A stretch of 64,000 bases of DNA from Pseudalkalibacillus hwajinpoensis (GCF_015234585.1 NZ_JADFCM010000008.1:1612001-1676000), one strand, 5' to 3'. Positions 25,624-36,285 are shown, counted from the stretch's first letter. Made by a program: numbers and translations. The notes: generated by a model not told the origin, from the sequence alone.

Positions 25624-27528
25624 TTAAATACTCCGATTCCTTCGAAAGCTTAATTCACTTACCTGCTGCATCCGTTTTGCTACAAGCAACGCTTCCCTCA
25701 TTTTCCTTCTCTCTTCTTTTTCCCATTCGATTGGCCTTACTTGATTCGAAATCTCTACCCCTTTTTCTAGTTGATAAAGGTTTTGTCTAACACGGAACGT
25801 ATAAAGGTAATGAAGAGATGTTTCGATATTGATCACATCACGATGATGAAAAATTTCTTTTTTCTTTAACTCATGAAGCCTTTTAATTGTATTAACTTCT
25901 TCCACTCCATATTTCATTGCAAAAATTCGAATACCGTTCACGATTTGCATAATAGCAGCTTTTTTCAAATCAAGCGTTTTTTCTTTCCCACGAAGTTGAA
26001 GCTTTCCAAGAGGATTTAACGGCACGCGAAAACGAATCGTATCCTTCATTAACAGCATTTGAAGCGTTTGAGCTTTCTTAATTCGCGCAGTAATGCGACT
26101 TCTTAATGTTCGTGCGAGATCAAAATCTCCGTAAACTGGACGAAAATCCATAAAAATTGTAAAATTCCGGATCTCTTCAGCATCTGTTTCAGTAATCCAA
26201 CGATTTACTTCTGTTTGCCAATTAGAAAGGGAGCGTCTCCATTTCTCATTTTTCGCCATTATGCCACCCTCACACTCAGGAAGACCACATGTCGTAAGCA
26301 TCGTATTGATTTTCTTTGCAAATATCGAGAAATACGTTTCAATTTCCTGTTTATGCTCGAGGTGTTCATAATCATCAATAATAAGTCCGTTGTCTTGATC
26401 TGTACTAAAAGCCTGTTCTTTGCGCCCTTCGCTCCCCATAACGATGAAGCAAAAGTTCACTGGCGCCCGTCCATATCCCTCACTGATCATTTCCTTCTCT
26501 GCAAGTAAAATAATGCGTCGATGCATTTCATCATTATAATTGGACATCATCTCACATATTTCATAACCCAACGTATTTGCGTCAAGTAACTCTTGAATAA
26601 ATGAACGGAATTCTTCATGTATTGGTGGTGAAAGATTCATTATTTCATTAAGCTCTTTAGCTCGTGATAGTCGATAGGACAGATCTAAATAGGCCGATTC
26701 CTGAATCCCTAAGAAAGATTTTGCTGAAACCATACCGACAATACGATCTCGCTTTACAACAGGTAGCAAAGAGACTTTGTGAAATTTTAAGTACGCCAAT
26801 GCTTCATAACTAAAGGCATCCTCTTCTACCATATTAGGTTTTTGATACATCCACTTATGGATAGGATCTTGAAATTGTCCCATTGTAAGTGCATTTATGA
26901 CCTCTAGCGGTGTTATTGTACCAAGAACACTTTCACGATCTTCACTTACTATCACACCGTCATAATTTTTCGTTCGAAAGAGCTCAGCTGTTTCTAATAC
27001 CGTATAAGTTGGTGGGATCGTCACCTTCGTATCCATAATCGCGCTCACTCGTGTTCTATACAAGGCGATGTTTTCACCATCAGCCTCCCGATCTCGCTCT
27101 TGCTTAATTTCATCATAGAGGCTTCTCATACGTTCACCAATGGTATCGAGAACATTATGTGAAAAGGCAGGGTTTTCTGTCATGATCTTTAGCATGACTT
27201 CTTTTTTGATTCGAATAACCTGGCAATCTTCATTAGCTTGAACAGAAAACGTCATAGACGCATCTGTAAGCATAATCATGAGCCCAACTAGATCTCCGGG
27301 ATAGTAGAAACGCATTGTCGTTTGTTGCCCATTCGCTTTGTGTACGATGTTTTTAGCAATACCTGAGACGAGGAGATAAAGCGTATTCGTATCTTCATCT
27401 TCGTGATATAAAAATTCACCCTTCTGATAAGTTGCGAAATGTGCTGATTCCATTAGACTTTCGATTTCAGCATCGCTCAAAGAATGAAATGGTTCCTTTT
27501 TCTTCAACACTTCATAGAAATCCTGCAT
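25624..27528 (-). CDS. cNMP-binding/CBS/DUF294 nucleotidyltransferase-like protein
   Basis: A 634-residue multidomain protein. In order: a cyclic-nucleotide-binding-like domain (residues ~10-125, with SGIAKNIVHKANGQQTTMRFYYPGDLVGL), two CBS repeats (~155-275), a DUF294 nucleotidyltransferase-like domain with GSEGRKEQAFSTDQDNGLI (~365-385) and a DUF294 C-terminal helical domain (~490-620). The architecture suggests ligand-controlled nucleotidyl transfer or signalling. It is co-transcribed with the DnaQ-like exonuclease, which it presumably regulates or assists; the function is not known. SD GGAGG before ATG. Confidence 0.9.
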   Translation of the reverse strand: MQDFYEVLKKKEPFHSLSDAEIESLMESAHFATYQKGEFLYHEDEDTNTLYLLVSGIAKNIVHKANGQQTTMRFYYPGDLVGLMIMLTDASMTFSVQANEDCQVIRIKKEVMLKIMTENPAFSHNVLDTIGERMRSLYDEIKQERDREADGENIALYRTRVSAIMDTKVTIPPTYTVLETAELFRTKNYDGVIVSEDRESVLGTITPLEVINALTMGQFQDPIHKWMYQKPNMVEEDAFSYEALAYLKFHKVSLLPVVKRDRIVGMVSAKSFLGIQESAYLDLSYRLSRAKELNEIMNLSPPIHEEFRSFIQELLDANTLGYEICEMMSNYNDEMHRRIILLAEKEMISEGYGRAPVNFCFIVMGSEGRKEQAFSTDQDNGLIIDDYEHLEHKQEIETYFSIFAKKINTMLTTCGLPECEGGIMAKNEKWRRSLSNWQTEVNRWITETDAEEIRNFTIFMDFRPVYGDFDLARTLRSRITARIKKAQTLQMLLMKDTIRFRVPLNPLGKLQLRGKEKTLDLKKAAIMQIVNGIRIFAMKYGVEEVNTIKRLHELKKKEIFHHRDVINIETSLHYLYTFRVRQNLYQLEKGVEISNQVRPIEWEKEERRKMREALLVAKRMQQVSELSFRRNRSI

Positions 27529-27543
27529 AACAACCTCCTATCG

Positions 27544-28785
27544 TTAGCGAGCTGCTTTTTGCTCAATTCTCTCGATTCGCTTCATATATTGCAGCCGCTC
27601 GTTCTCTTCTTTATCTTTAAGAATTCGTTTTTTCTCTTTCCACTTTTCGTATGCAGACAGAGCATAGTGAAGGGCTTTCTCATAGTCTTTCGCTTTATGC
27701 TCATAATATTTAGCTAATTCAATGTCGCACTCTTCATCATTTGTGGATTGTGACAGCGATAGCCAAATCTCGATGGCTTCTTGAATGTTATCCTGCTTCT
27801 TGTATATCCGTGCAAGCGCCTTTTTTGCGTCCTGTTCATGACGACCAGTTGTCTTTTCATATAGTAAAGCCGCATGATCCTCTTCACCAACAGCTTCCCA
27901 CCATCGAGCAGACTGGTATTGTTCACCAGCTGTTAAGGACTTTCCTTCCACATCAAGAAGGAGATGAGACAAACGAGTATATAGCGTGATTAAAGATAAG
28001 ATATCTTCTTCATTGTGTTTCATCACGCCTCCGATCAGCTCTGGATCTGGATCTTTTACAAACTCGAAATAAAGCATAGGAGCTAAATAGCCTGGAATAT
28101 CTTCTTTCCGTTCAAAATCTAGCTGCTGTTCTTCTACGTTCGCGAGTCTAACAGACTCCATATCATTTTTCCAGAATCGCCTCGCTCCGTGCAACAGATC
28201 GAAATGACCAAATTGCGGTAACTTAGGGACTTGTTCACGAATAAGCGTATGACGTGTTTTCACCTGTGGCCAATCAAACGCTTTGCCATTGTAGGTAACT
28301 AGGTTCTTCAATTCTTTTACATCTTCTAGAAAAGCTTGATACATCGGAACTTCTGCACCTGGGCCAGGCAAAAAATACTGATTTACAGAAATTCCCTCCT
28401 CTGTATACTGGCTATATCCAAGTAGAAAGATAGTATTTCCAACCCCACCTCCTAAACCAGTTGTTTCTGTATCAAAAAACAATAAATCGGAGGGCTGAAG
28501 GTGTTTTGAGGAGAGTGGATGTGCACGATAGTGTCGATTCCAGCGTTCGACAACTTGCTCAAGTTCTTGGAAAGTGTAACGTCCATGCTTATAGGAAGTT
28601 GGATACTGTTTTTTTCTCACTAGCGCATATTCTCCGTCAAAGAAAAACGGATGAGCATCTAGATCACGCCACTTATTCAAATGAGGAACTTCGTGAATCG
28701 GCTGCTCTACTTTCGCTTCCACTTCTTCTCCTTCGTTCAAGTTCATATGCTTTTTCATTCGATTTAATTTAGCTTTCAGTGACAT
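27544..28785 (-). CDS. mrfB: MrfB (YprB), 3'-5' exonuclease for mitomycin repair
   Basis: An RNase H-like (DEDDy-type) exonuclease of 413 residues. The ribonuclease H-like domain begins LLFFDTETTGLGGGVGNTIFLLG and includes LVTYNGKAFDWP and the HNEEDILSL motif. The C-terminal ~120 residues are TPR-like helices. In B. subtilis MrfA and MrfB act together in UvrABC-independent repair of mitomycin C damage. The frame extends to a GTG at 28797 inside the ribosome-binding site; ATG at 28785 with AAGAGGTGA is preferred. It overlaps the end of mrfA. Confidence 0.92.
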   Translation of the reverse strand: MSLKAKLNRMKKHMNLNEGEEVEAKVEQPIHEVPHLNKWRDLDAHPFFFDGEYALVRKKQYPTSYKHGRYTFQELEQVVERWNRHYRAHPLSSKHLQPSDLLFFDTETTGLGGGVGNTIFLLGYSQYTEEGISVNQYFLPGPGAEVPMYQAFLEDVKELKNLVTYNGKAFDWPQVKTRHTLIREQVPKLPQFGHFDLLHGARRFWKNDMESVRLANVEEQQLDFERKEDIPGYLAPMLYFEFVKDPDPELIGGVMKHNEEDILSLITLYTRLSHLLLDVEGKSLTAGEQYQSARWWEAVGEEDHAALLYEKTTGRHEQDAKKALARIYKKQDNIQEAIEIWLSLSQSTNDEECDIELAKYYEHKAKDYEKALHYALSAYEKWKEKKRILKDKEENERLQYMKRIERIEQKAAR

Positions 28786-31066
28786 CAGAATGTTCACCTC
28801 TTAAATATTCAAGTAAATAGATGGCTGTTTGCTTACTATTTTCACCCGTTTCACCGGAAACGCCCACACACGAAGGACAGCCACTTTCACATTCACAATT
28901 AACAACAATGGATTCGGCTTGTTTTAATATAACCTCTAGCTCTTTGTAAACTCGCTCCGATAGACCAATGCCACCAGGGTAGCGATCATAGAAGAAAACG
29001 GTAGGCTTGTTTGAATGGACAGCTTTGATTTGTGGTGTCACATGGAGATCCGATACATCGCACATGACAAACAGCGGAGCAACGTTACGAAGAACGTTAC
29101 CAAGTCCTAACAATCCTTCCTCTAAGCGATTTTCTCCCATTGTTTGAACGAAACTTTCAGGAAAGTCAAACCAACAAGCATTCGTGTGAAGCTCTTCCTC
29201 GGGTAAGTGAATCGGACCTGATCCAATATTTTCGTGAGTTTCAAATTTAATTTTCTTGAAAATAGTTGCCATAGCATTTACCATAACTTCTCCATACGTT
29301 GCGGTTGTGTGTGGGAGCGGTTCATGCTTGTCTTCTTCTAGAACTTTCAGTTGAACAGCAAGATTAGCATCCGTATAGTAATCTACATCAACTTCCCTTA
29401 CCCAAGCTTTTTTCTCGTCATAGTCAAGAAGCTCCACTTGATATTGCACACCCTGGTGAAGATAAATCGCTTCTTCATGAAGAAGAGTCATGGCACTAAA
29501 TCTGTCCATTTCTCCAATGACTTTTACATTAGCAGCCGTTGTTTGATCAATAATAACGACATTTTCCTGCGAGGCAGAACGAAGGCTTACGTTGTGAGCC
29601 GGGAATGCATCGTTCATCCAGAACCAGCGATTTGCCCGATGATGAAGCAGCTGTTCGTCTGTTAAAAACTCAAGAACATCATCGATGTCTTCCCCACCAA
29701 ACGTATCCCCTTGTTGAAATGGAAGCTCATACGCTGCACATTTAACATGATCCACAAGAATAATTAAGTTATTGGGGTTCACTCGCGCCTCTTCTGGGTT
29801 CCGTTCAAAAAAGTAATCCGGATGTGTAATCATATATTGATCAAGCGGACTAGAACTAGCGACAACAAATACAACAGACTCATCTTGACGGCGACCTGCA
29901 CGTCCAGCCTGCTGCCACGTGCTCGCAATAGTGCCTGGATAGCCTGTCAGCACGCACGCTTGAAGCTGTCCAATGTCCACACCAAGTTCGAGGGCGTTCG
30001 TGCTTACCACGCCTTTAATGTCTCCATTTCGAAGTCCTCTTTCAATTTCCCTTCGCTGCTTCGGTAAATAACCACCCCGATATCCCATAATGGAACGCGG
30101 TCCTAATTCACGCTGTTCTAGCTGCTGTAAGTATGTGAGAAGGATCTCAACCCGAACACGACTACGTGCGAAAACAATTGTTTGAATGTTGTTTTTTAAT
30201 AGTTCCGCCGCTAAGTTTCGTGCTTCAAGCGTAGCCGATCGTCTAATGTTCAAGGCTTGATTTACAACAGGGGGATTATAAAGAACAAAATGCTTTCGTC
30301 CAGTAGGAGCCCCATTGTTATTAATTAACGTAATTCCTTCACCAGTAAGCTCCTCTGCAAGCTCTTTTGGATTCGCAATCGTAGCCGAAGTACAAATAAA
30401 TATGGGATTACTTCCGTAGAATTGACAAATCCTTTTCAATCTTCGAATTACATTGGCTACGTGACTCCCGAAAACACCACGATACGTATGTAGCTCATCG
30501 ATGACAATCACTTTAAGGTTCTCAAAAAGAGAAACCCACTTCGTATGGTGTGGGAGAATAGCAGAATGCAGCATATCTGGATTCGTCATCACAATGTGGC
30601 CTGCTTTTCGAACGATTTGTCTAATGGTTGGAGAAGTGTCCCCATCATACGTATACCCTTTTAAATCCACTTCCATTTCATCAATCAATTCATTAATTTC
30701 ACTTTTTTGATCTTGCGCAAGGGCTTTTGTTGGAAATAAATACAGTGCCCGACTTGACGGATCCTTCAAGATCGTATCCAAAACAGGCAAGTTATAGCAC
30801 AAAGTTTTCCCAGAGGCGGTTGGTGTAACAGCGACAAAACTGTTCCCCTTTGAAGCTTCTTCATATGCTGTAGCCTGATGAGTATATAGCTGTTGCACTC
30901 CTCTATCTTCAAGTGCTTTCTTTAACTCAGGCTGCAATTCTGCAGGATATGGCGCTGTTTTAGCTTCTTTCGGTTCAATCGTTTTCCAATTAACAATATT
31001 GGATCGATACTTTTCCTCCTGCTGAAACATCTCCAGTAGCTGGGGCAGTTTCTTTTTTCTTTCCAT
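28769..31066 (-). CDS. mrfA: MrfA (YprA), DEAD/DEAH-box helicase
   Basis: A 765-residue superfamily 2 helicase. Motifs: Q-like TYHQATAYEE region (TLYTHQATAYEEA-type), Walker A TPTASGKT, DELH in VIDELHTYRG, SAT in TSATIANP, and QAGRAGR. The C-terminal DUF1998 domain ends with the metal-binding cluster CECESGCPSCVG. It is a 3'-5' DNA helicase that works with the exonuclease MrfB in mitomycin damage repair. SD GAGGTGATC before ATG. Confidence 0.95.
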   Translation of the reverse strand: MERKKKLPQLLEMFQQEEKYRSNIVNWKTIEPKEAKTAPYPAELQPELKKALEDRGVQQLYTHQATAYEEASKGNSFVAVTPTASGKTLCYNLPVLDTILKDPSSRALYLFPTKALAQDQKSEINELIDEMEVDLKGYTYDGDTSPTIRQIVRKAGHIVMTNPDMLHSAILPHHTKWVSLFENLKVIVIDELHTYRGVFGSHVANVIRRLKRICQFYGSNPIFICTSATIANPKELAEELTGEGITLINNNGAPTGRKHFVLYNPPVVNQALNIRRSATLEARNLAAELLKNNIQTIVFARSRVRVEILLTYLQQLEQRELGPRSIMGYRGGYLPKQRREIERGLRNGDIKGVVSTNALELGVDIGQLQACVLTGYPGTIASTWQQAGRAGRRQDESVVFVVASSSPLDQYMITHPDYFFERNPEEARVNPNNLIILVDHVKCAAYELPFQQGDTFGGEDIDDVLEFLTDEQLLHHRANRWFWMNDAFPAHNVSLRSASQENVVIIDQTTAANVKVIGEMDRFSAMTLLHEEAIYLHQGVQYQVELLDYDEKKAWVREVDVDYYTDANLAVQLKVLEEDKHEPLPHTTATYGEVMVNAMATIFKKIKFETHENIGSGPIHLPEEELHTNACWFDFPESFVQTMGENRLEEGLLGLGNVLRNVAPLFVMCDVSDLHVTPQIKAVHSNKPTVFFYDRYPGGIGLSERVYKELEVILKQAESIVVNCECESGCPSCVGVSGETGENSKQTAIYLLEYLRGEHSDVTES

Positions 31067-31400
31067 CCGATCACCTCAAAAATTATTCTATTTCTATTGT
31101 AGCGAATATGCGTTCGAATGGATACCGTTTTGATTTGAAAGTAAAGCTTTTCCATTACCTACTAACTAATAATCGAAAACCTTCGTCAATGCTATTAGAA
31201 TCGAGCTCATTTCTTTCTTTAAGAGAACACACTTTTCTCTTAAGGTACACGTATTTATCTTCAAAATATAAACATATCAATTCAGGGTGCAATAGAGGCT
31301 TTCTATCGAGAATTTTTCATCACCATACTTTTTCTCATCCGACAACTTTATTAGTGACAAAGAAGCTACCATGGTCTCACAACCTGGGTAGCTTCTTTGT
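31067..31400. other. Intergenic region upstream of mrfA
   Basis: 334 bp holding the mrfA promoter region and, at its right end, the terminator of the YyaL-type gene. I see no credible gene in it. Confidence 0.6.
31357..31400 (-). terminator. Terminator of the YyaL-type gene
   Basis: A 14-bp perfect stem (31357-31370 with 31387-31400) adjoining the stop codon at 31401. Confidence 0.75.
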
Positions 31401-33464
31401 TTAATTATCCAATTCTTTTATTACCTTCTCTACATTCGTCTCAGGAAGCGAACAACTAAAATTCTCACAAACATAGATCGTTGTGGTATCTGTCTTTTCA
31501 AATTCAGCTGCAAACGGAGCTGCTTCTTTTAACAAGGTAGGATCTTCAGTACTAATCACTGTAAGTTCAGGGAAAAAGTTCTGCTGTAAAAACTCTTCTA
31601 TCTTTTCTTTGCTTGTATCACCATTTCCCCCAACAATAACAACTTCTTTTAGAGAGGATAAAGTATAAAGCTTGCTCATTAAGAAATAAGCATGTCCACT
31701 GGAATACGAAGATACATCACCTGAAAAAGCGGTAAACATCTTGTTAGCCCACAAATCATACTTTGCCTCCCCCGTTAACTTCGACAAACGAAGCAGTTGA
31801 AGAACAGCTACACTATTTCCAGACGGTAGCGCCCCATCATGCACATCCTTAGGTCGTGCAATTAATTCATCTGCATCATGGCCGTAAAGATAGAAACCTC
31901 CAGCGCTATCGTCCCAGAATAAATCGTGCATCTCATCTGACAGTTTTTTCGCTTTGACGAGGTACTCTGACTTAAACGTAGCTTCATACAATTCGTTTAA
32001 TGCCCATAATCCATAAGCATAATCATCATGGTATGCTTTAAATTTCACTTCACCATCGCGATAACGAGCCATTAATCTACCGTCTATGACGAGATTTTCT
32101 TCGATGAATCTGAATGATTCCTCAGCAGTTTGTGTGTAGGTATGTTCAGCGAACACCCTTCCTGCCTTAGCGAAAGCTGCAATCATAAGCATATTCCAGC
32201 TTGTAAGGATCTTATCATCCTTATAGGGGTGAATCCGTTTTTCACGAACCTCATACAGCTTCTTTCTAGCCTCTTCTAACTGCTTATTAACATCTTTTTC
32301 TGTCATGCTAAATGATTTAGCAACCTTTGAAAGATCGGTTTGAATCAAGTTCGGAATGTTTTTCCCTTCAAAGTTCCCTTTTGACGTGATGTCATAAGCT
32401 TTGCAATATAGGGAGCCTAGCTTATCGCCAAGGATGTCGTGGACCTCACTCTCTGTCCAAACATAAAACTTCCCCTCTTCTCCTTCTGAGTCAGCGTCTT
32501 CAGCGGAATAAAAGCCACCTTGCTCACTAGTCATATCTCGCGTCACATACTCGAGAACATCACAAGCGACTTTCTTATAGTGTTCTTCTCCCGTTACTTG
32601 ATAAGCTTCCGTGTAGGTAAGGGCAAGCATGGCGTTATCATACAACATCTTCTCAAAGTGAGGCACTAGCCATTCCTGATCTACCGCATATCTTGCGAAG
32701 CCATAGCCAACATGATCATATATCCCGCCCTTTGCCATCGCGTCAAGCGTTCGTGTAACCATTGTTAATGCGAGATCATTATCGTATTGTCGATAATATC
32801 TAAGTAAATACATCAGCATATGAGGTGAGGGGAATTTAGGAGACTGACCAAAACCTCCAAAGATGGTATCAAAGGAATTTTGCATCTGCTCAAAAGCTTT
32901 ATGTAAAGGTTCCTCTGTTAATTCCCCACCTTCTGCATTCATCCGTTCTTGCAAGGAGGCTGTAATTTTCTCCCCGATTCCTGTAATTCGATCAGGGTTT
33001 TCCTTATATTGCTGATAAAGCTGCATAATAGCATCTTTGAACCCAGGAATATTGTATCTGCTTTCTTTCGGGAAGTACGTTCCTGCGTAGAATGGTTTTT
33101 GATCAGAAGTTAGAAAAACGTTCAATGGCCACCCACCCTGACCCGTTAATCCCTGACAAACTTTCATATATATTGAATCAATATCTGGACGCTCTTCGCG
33201 ATCGACCTTAATCGCTACAAATCGATCGTTTAAAAGCTTTGCTGTTTCCTCATCCTCAAAGCTTTCTCTTTCCATTACATGACACCAATGACAAGTCGAA
33301 TACCCGATCGAAACAAGAACAGGCTTATCCTCCCGCTTCGCTTTTTCAAACGCTTCCTCTCCCCATGGATACCAGTCTACTGGATTGTGAGCATGCTGAA
33401 GCAAATAGGGCGATTTTTCATGAATTAACTTATTTTCGTATGGCTGATTGGCTTGATTTTTCAC
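31401..33464 (-). CDS. DUF255 thioredoxin-domain protein YyaL
   Basis: A 687-residue protein of the YyaL/SPATA20 family. The N-terminal domain has the signature [16 protein letters not shown] and the CHWCHVM thioredoxin-like motif. The rest is an (alpha/alpha)6-barrel domain resembling N-acylglucosamine epimerase folds, with [18 protein letters not shown] and [16 protein letters not shown]. The biochemical role is unsettled. It starts at GTG with SD GGAGGGTG. It is monocistronic between two terminators. Length agrees with the family. Confidence 0.92.
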   Translation of the reverse strand: MKNQANQPYENKLIHEKSPYLLQHAHNPVDWYPWGEEAFEKAKREDKPVLVSIGYSTCHWCHVMERESFEDEETAKLLNDRFVAIKVDREERPDIDSIYMKVCQGLTGQGGWPLNVFLTSDQKPFYAGTYFPKESRYNIPGFKDAIMQLYQQYKENPDRITGIGEKITASLQERMNAEGGELTEEPLHKAFEQMQNSFDTIFGGFGQSPKFPSPHMLMYLLRYYRQYDNDLALTMVTRTLDAMAKGGIYDHVGYGFARYAVDQEWLVPHFEKMLYDNAMLALTYTEAYQVTGEEHYKKVACDVLEYVTRDMTSEQGGFYSAEDADSEGEEGKFYVWTESEVHDILGDKLGSLYCKAYDITSKGNFEGKNIPNLIQTDLSKVAKSFSMTEKDVNKQLEEARKKLYEVREKRIHPYKDDKILTSWNMLMIAAFAKAGRVFAEHTYTQTAEESFRFIEENLVIDGRLMARYRDGEVKFKAYHDDYAYGLWALNELYEATFKSEYLVKAKKLSDEMHDLFWDDSAGGFYLYGHDADELIARPKDVHDGALPSGNSVAVLQLLRLSKLTGEAKYDLWANKMFTAFSGDVSSYSSGHAYFLMSKLYTLSSLKEVVIVGGNGDTSKEKIEEFLQQNFFPELTVISTEDPTLLKEAAPFAAEFEKTDTTTIYVCENFSCSLPETNVEKVIKELDN

Positions 33465-33537
33465 GTTACACCCTCCGTCTCTTGATTTATCTATCTTCAG
33501 TGTATCAAAATGTGCTCCATAATCCTAAAAAACAAAA

Positions 33538-33558
33538 ATAAGCGGGATTACCGCTTAT
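33538..33558 (-). terminator. Terminator overlapping a stop codon
   Basis: An 8-bp stem ATAAGCGG/CCGCTTAT followed on the minus strand by TTTTTGTTTTTT. The stop codon of the DUF6241 gene lies in the loop. Confidence 0.8.
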
Positions 33559-34177
33559 CATATGTCTTATCAATATATTTTTGCTCTTCTTCGGTTGTCA
33601 TTAATCTTTTTGCTTTTCCAATTGTTCCTCCATTTAAATCCCATATGTAATTATGAACTTCTACCGCATTAGAAAAATCTCCCTCGTCCCATTCTTCTAA
33701 TGTTTCAACGTAAAAATCTTGATATTTGTATTCTTCATTCGTACCCTGTACTTTCTCTAATACTTCTAACATATTATCGATGCGTTCTTCTGAAATTTGA
33801 TAGATTCCCCATTTATCTTTAGCAACCACTTTTTGATGAGTCATGCCGTGAATGTAATCCTGAAATTTGCTTTCCTTTGGTATGCCTTCAGCGCTAATCG
33901 GTTCTTCATTGTCACTTACATAGCGCGCAGGGTCAACAGATGATCCAGTCGCTTCATCAACGGTATCCGCTTCATTCGTTGTTTCTTTTAAATCCCAACC
34001 TAAATCAGAAATAAACCAGTAAGTGAATCCAAATATGAAGACCAAAATAGTAGAAATGGAAATGATTAATGTTTTTGTAGATGGCATTGACTGTTCCAAC
34101 TCCTTAAACAAATCGATCCCTCTCAAATCGGGAAGGGATTGTTTAGATTTAACGTTCCGCAAGTCCAAAAAGGACAT
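33548..34177 (-). CDS. DUF6241-like membrane-anchored protein
   Basis: A 209-residue protein with a ~35-residue cytoplasmic N-terminus, one transmembrane helix (residues ~36-55, TLIISISTILVFIFGFTYWF) and an extracellular acidic linker. The C-terminal domain has IHGMTHQKVVAKDKWGIYQISEERI and DFSNAVEVHNYIWDLNGGTIGKA, which resemble the Bacillus DUF6241 family of unknown function. The same HxxxxxL and HNxIW-type pattern recalls the HRYFHDLD-containing proteins at 43.9-45 kb. The ribosome-binding site (AATAGGT) is weak. Confidence 0.78.
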   Translation of the reverse strand: MSFLDLRNVKSKQSLPDLRGIDLFKELEQSMPSTKTLIISISTILVFIFGFTYWFISDLGWDLKETTNEADTVDEATGSSVDPARYVSDNEEPISAEGIPKESKFQDYIHGMTHQKVVAKDKWGIYQISEERIDNMLEVLEKVQGTNEEYKYQDFYVETLEEWDEGDFSNAVEVHNYIWDLNGGTIGKAKRLMTTEEEQKYIDKTYDKR

Positions 34178-34304
34178 TTATACCTATTTTTACATACATT
34201 TCTAAAAATACAAGGTTAATAAACTATTTTCTGAAAATTTATTCGAAACTTGAATATTTGCATGTTTTATTAGGCTAATGGATAAGCATGTCCAGCTCTT
34301 TCGA

Positions 34305-34313
34305 CATAAAGTA
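34305..34313 (+). promoter_or_regulatory. SigK/SigE-like -10 element
   Basis: CATAAAGTA matches CATANNNTA, 22 bp before the start codon of the Cys-rich gene. The -35 AC at 17 bp is not matched (GC), so the assignment is tentative. Confidence 0.4.
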
Positions 34314-34335
34314 TTGAGAGACAGGAGGTGTTAAA

Positions 34336-34605
34336 ATGGGAAATCGCCGTAATGCAAGTAACCCTAGAACATATGTTAAACGAAACAACCAAACAGAAGG
34401 TGAAGCAACTGGTCGTAGATCTAGAGGATGTGGTTCAAGAGATAGTGACACAAGAGGTCGCCAAACAGGTCCGAGCTGTTCTAGATACTGCTCTAACGTT
34501 TGTCGTCGTTTATTTCCTTTAGACTTCACACGATGCTTCAATGACTGTGTATCCTGTCAGGAAGAAGTTCTCTTTGAAACGGACCACGAATTTTACGAAG
34601 ATTAA
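34336..34605 (+). CDS. Small Cys/Arg-rich protein, probably sporulation-related
   Basis: An 89-residue protein with perfect SD (AGGAGGTG) and ATG. The N-terminal half is basic and low-complexity (Arg, Asn, Ser, Gly). The C-terminal half contains cysteines spaced as CSRYCSNVC and CFNDCVSC, then an acidic tail FETDHEFYED. The Cys-rich composition, the CATAAAGTA element upstream and the small size fit a spore coat or crust component, but no family is recognised. A second open frame (34328-34522) overlaps it but lacks a proper start. A terminator follows at 34618. Confidence 0.65.
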   Translation: MGNRRNASNPRTYVKRNNQTEGEATGRRSRGCGSRDSDTRGRQTGPSCSRYCSNVCRRLFPLDFTRCFNDCVSCQEEVLFETDHEFYED

Positions 34606-34617
34606 GAGATGACGTTG

Positions 34618-34653
34618 AAAAGGACAATCCTAATTAATAGGCATTGTCCTTTT
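34618..34653. terminator. Bidirectional terminator
   Basis: An 11-bp stem AAAAGGACAAT/ATTGTCCTTTT with a 14-nt loop between the convergent Cys-rich gene and hutH. Confidence 0.82.
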
Positions 34654-34692
34654 TAGCTTATTTCACTATTTTCTCCTCTGATTAGCTACGCC

Positions 34693-36210
34693 TTATCCTG
34701 GAATTAACTGACGATTAATGGACCAATCAAACTGATCTGTCTTTAACCATTTTGTAAGAGCTTCGATATCCTCGGAGAAAACACGATCTTCCTTGATGGA
34801 AGGGACAACTAATCGACCTTCTTCATAAAGCTTCTGAGCTGATATAGAAGCTAACGAGATTCCGCGAATTTCTAATGCTTGCATCCCGCAAATCATTTCA
34901 ATGCCGACTACCTTTTGGGCATTCAATATAATTTGATAAGCATGACGAGCCCCTATTGTCCCCATACTTACGTGGTCTTCCTGATTTGCTGAAGATGGAA
35001 TGCTATCAACACTTGCTGGGTGTGCTAACGTTTTATTTTCTGATACAAGAGAAGCAGCCGCATATTGCATGATCATGGCGCCAGACTGCAAACCAGGGTC
35101 CGGACTTAGAAATGCTGGGAGATCATTTAGCTGAGGATTAACGAGTCTCTCCACTCGTCGTTCCGAAATATTAGCCATTTCGGCTACAGCTATTTTTAAG
35201 AAGTCCATCGCAATTGCAATGGGCTGACCGTGAAAATTCCCTCCGGACACAACCGTTTGTCCATCCTCTAAGATGAGTGGATTATCTGTTGCGGCATTCA
35301 TTTCGATTTCAAGTTTTTCTTTAATATACGCTAAACTTTGTCTAGAAGCTCCATGTACTTGCGGGATACAGCGCAGCGAGTAAGCATCCTGTACTCGTTT
35401 CTCTCCTTGATGTGTCACGAGTTTGCTATCGTTCGTGAGCGTTCGTATTCGCTCTGCAACTTCCATTTGTTCTGGATAACCACGCGCTTCATGTATCGCT
35501 GGATGGAAGGCATCTACTATACCTTCAAGCGCTTCAAACGTCATTGCTCCAATCCAATCACACTGATTTATTAAGCGCTCTGCTTCAATATAGTTAATGA
35601 CTCCCATCGCCGTCATCGCCTGTGTACCGTTAATTAGTGCAAGCCCCTCTTTTGCCTTTAAGGTAAGAGCAGGAAAAGAGAGATCATCATACACACTTTT
35701 TGTAGGAACGATGCTGCCCTTATAGTGCACTTTTCCTTCCCCTACCAGAACTAGCGCAAGGTGAGATAGGGGTGCTAGATCCCCGGAAGCACCAAGAGAA
35801 CCTTGACTTGGTATAACTGGAATGATATTTTCATTCGCAAGATGGCAAAGGCGCTCCACAATACAAGGACGCACGCCAGAATATCCTTTGAGTAAAGCGT
35901 TCAATCTTAGTACAACCATTGCTTTACTCACTGATTCTGGGAAGTATTCACCTATCCCGCACGCATGAGAACGAATGAGATGGAGCTGAAGTGTATCAAC
36001 ATCTTTATCCTGTATACGAACATCGCTAAATTTACCAAAGCCTGTATTGATCCCATATACAGTCTTTCCACTAGCAACAATCCTTTCTACAGCCTCTCTG
36101 CTCCGCTTCACTTTATTCATGCTGACTGGATCAATCGTTATCTGTTCTCCATCATAAATAAGTTGTTTCATTTCGATTAATGTTAAATTAGATCCGTTTA
36201 ATTGAATCAT
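34693..36210 (-). CDS. hutH: Histidine ammonia-lyase HutH
   Basis: A 505-residue lyase converting L-histidine to urocanate and ammonia. The Ala-Ser-Gly that self-cyclises to the MIO cofactor is in [12 protein letters not shown] (near residue 142-153). [10 protein letters not shown], the HxP-like VHGASRQSL and [11 protein letters not shown] are also present. It lies downstream of hutP and its attenuator; SD GAAGGGGAT before ATG. Length is usual for the family. Confidence 0.97.
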   Translation of the reverse strand: MIQLNGSNLTLIEMKQLIYDGEQITIDPVSMNKVKRSREAVERIVASGKTVYGINTGFGKFSDVRIQDKDVDTLQLHLIRSHACGIGEYFPESVSKAMVVLRLNALLKGYSGVRPCIVERLCHLANENIIPVIPSQGSLGASGDLAPLSHLALVLVGEGKVHYKGSIVPTKSVYDDLSFPALTLKAKEGLALINGTQAMTAMGVINYIEAERLINQCDWIGAMTFEALEGIVDAFHPAIHEARGYPEQMEVAERIRTLTNDSKLVTHQGEKRVQDAYSLRCIPQVHGASRQSLAYIKEKLEIEMNAATDNPLILEDGQTVVSGGNFHGQPIAIAMDFLKIAVAEMANISERRVERLVNPQLNDLPAFLSPDPGLQSGAMIMQYAAASLVSENKTLAHPASVDSIPSSANQEDHVSMGTIGARHAYQIILNAQKVVGIEMICGMQALEIRGISLASISAQKLYEEGRLVVPSIKEDRVFSEDIEALTKWLKTDQFDWSINRQLIPG

Positions 36211-36242
36211 GTCGATCCCCTTCTTTCAGTAATTTGATCGCC

Positions 36243-36285
36243 ATAAAAAAAAGAGACGACAATGGAACAGACTGTTCCATTGCCG
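36243..36285 (-). terminator. HutP-controlled attenuator between hutP and hutH
   Basis: A 10-bp perfect stem CAATGGAACA/TGTTCCATTG (36260-36269 with 36273-36282) followed on the minus strand by T8. It stands before the hutH ribosome-binding site, where HutP-histidine antitermination operates in B. subtilis. Confidence 0.85.

Noticed and set aside
34328..34522. Alternative 64-codon frame overlapping the Cys-rich gene
   Set aside because: Its GTG lies inside the ribosome-binding site itself; the ATG at 34336 in the other frame has ideal spacing and runs to the terminator.
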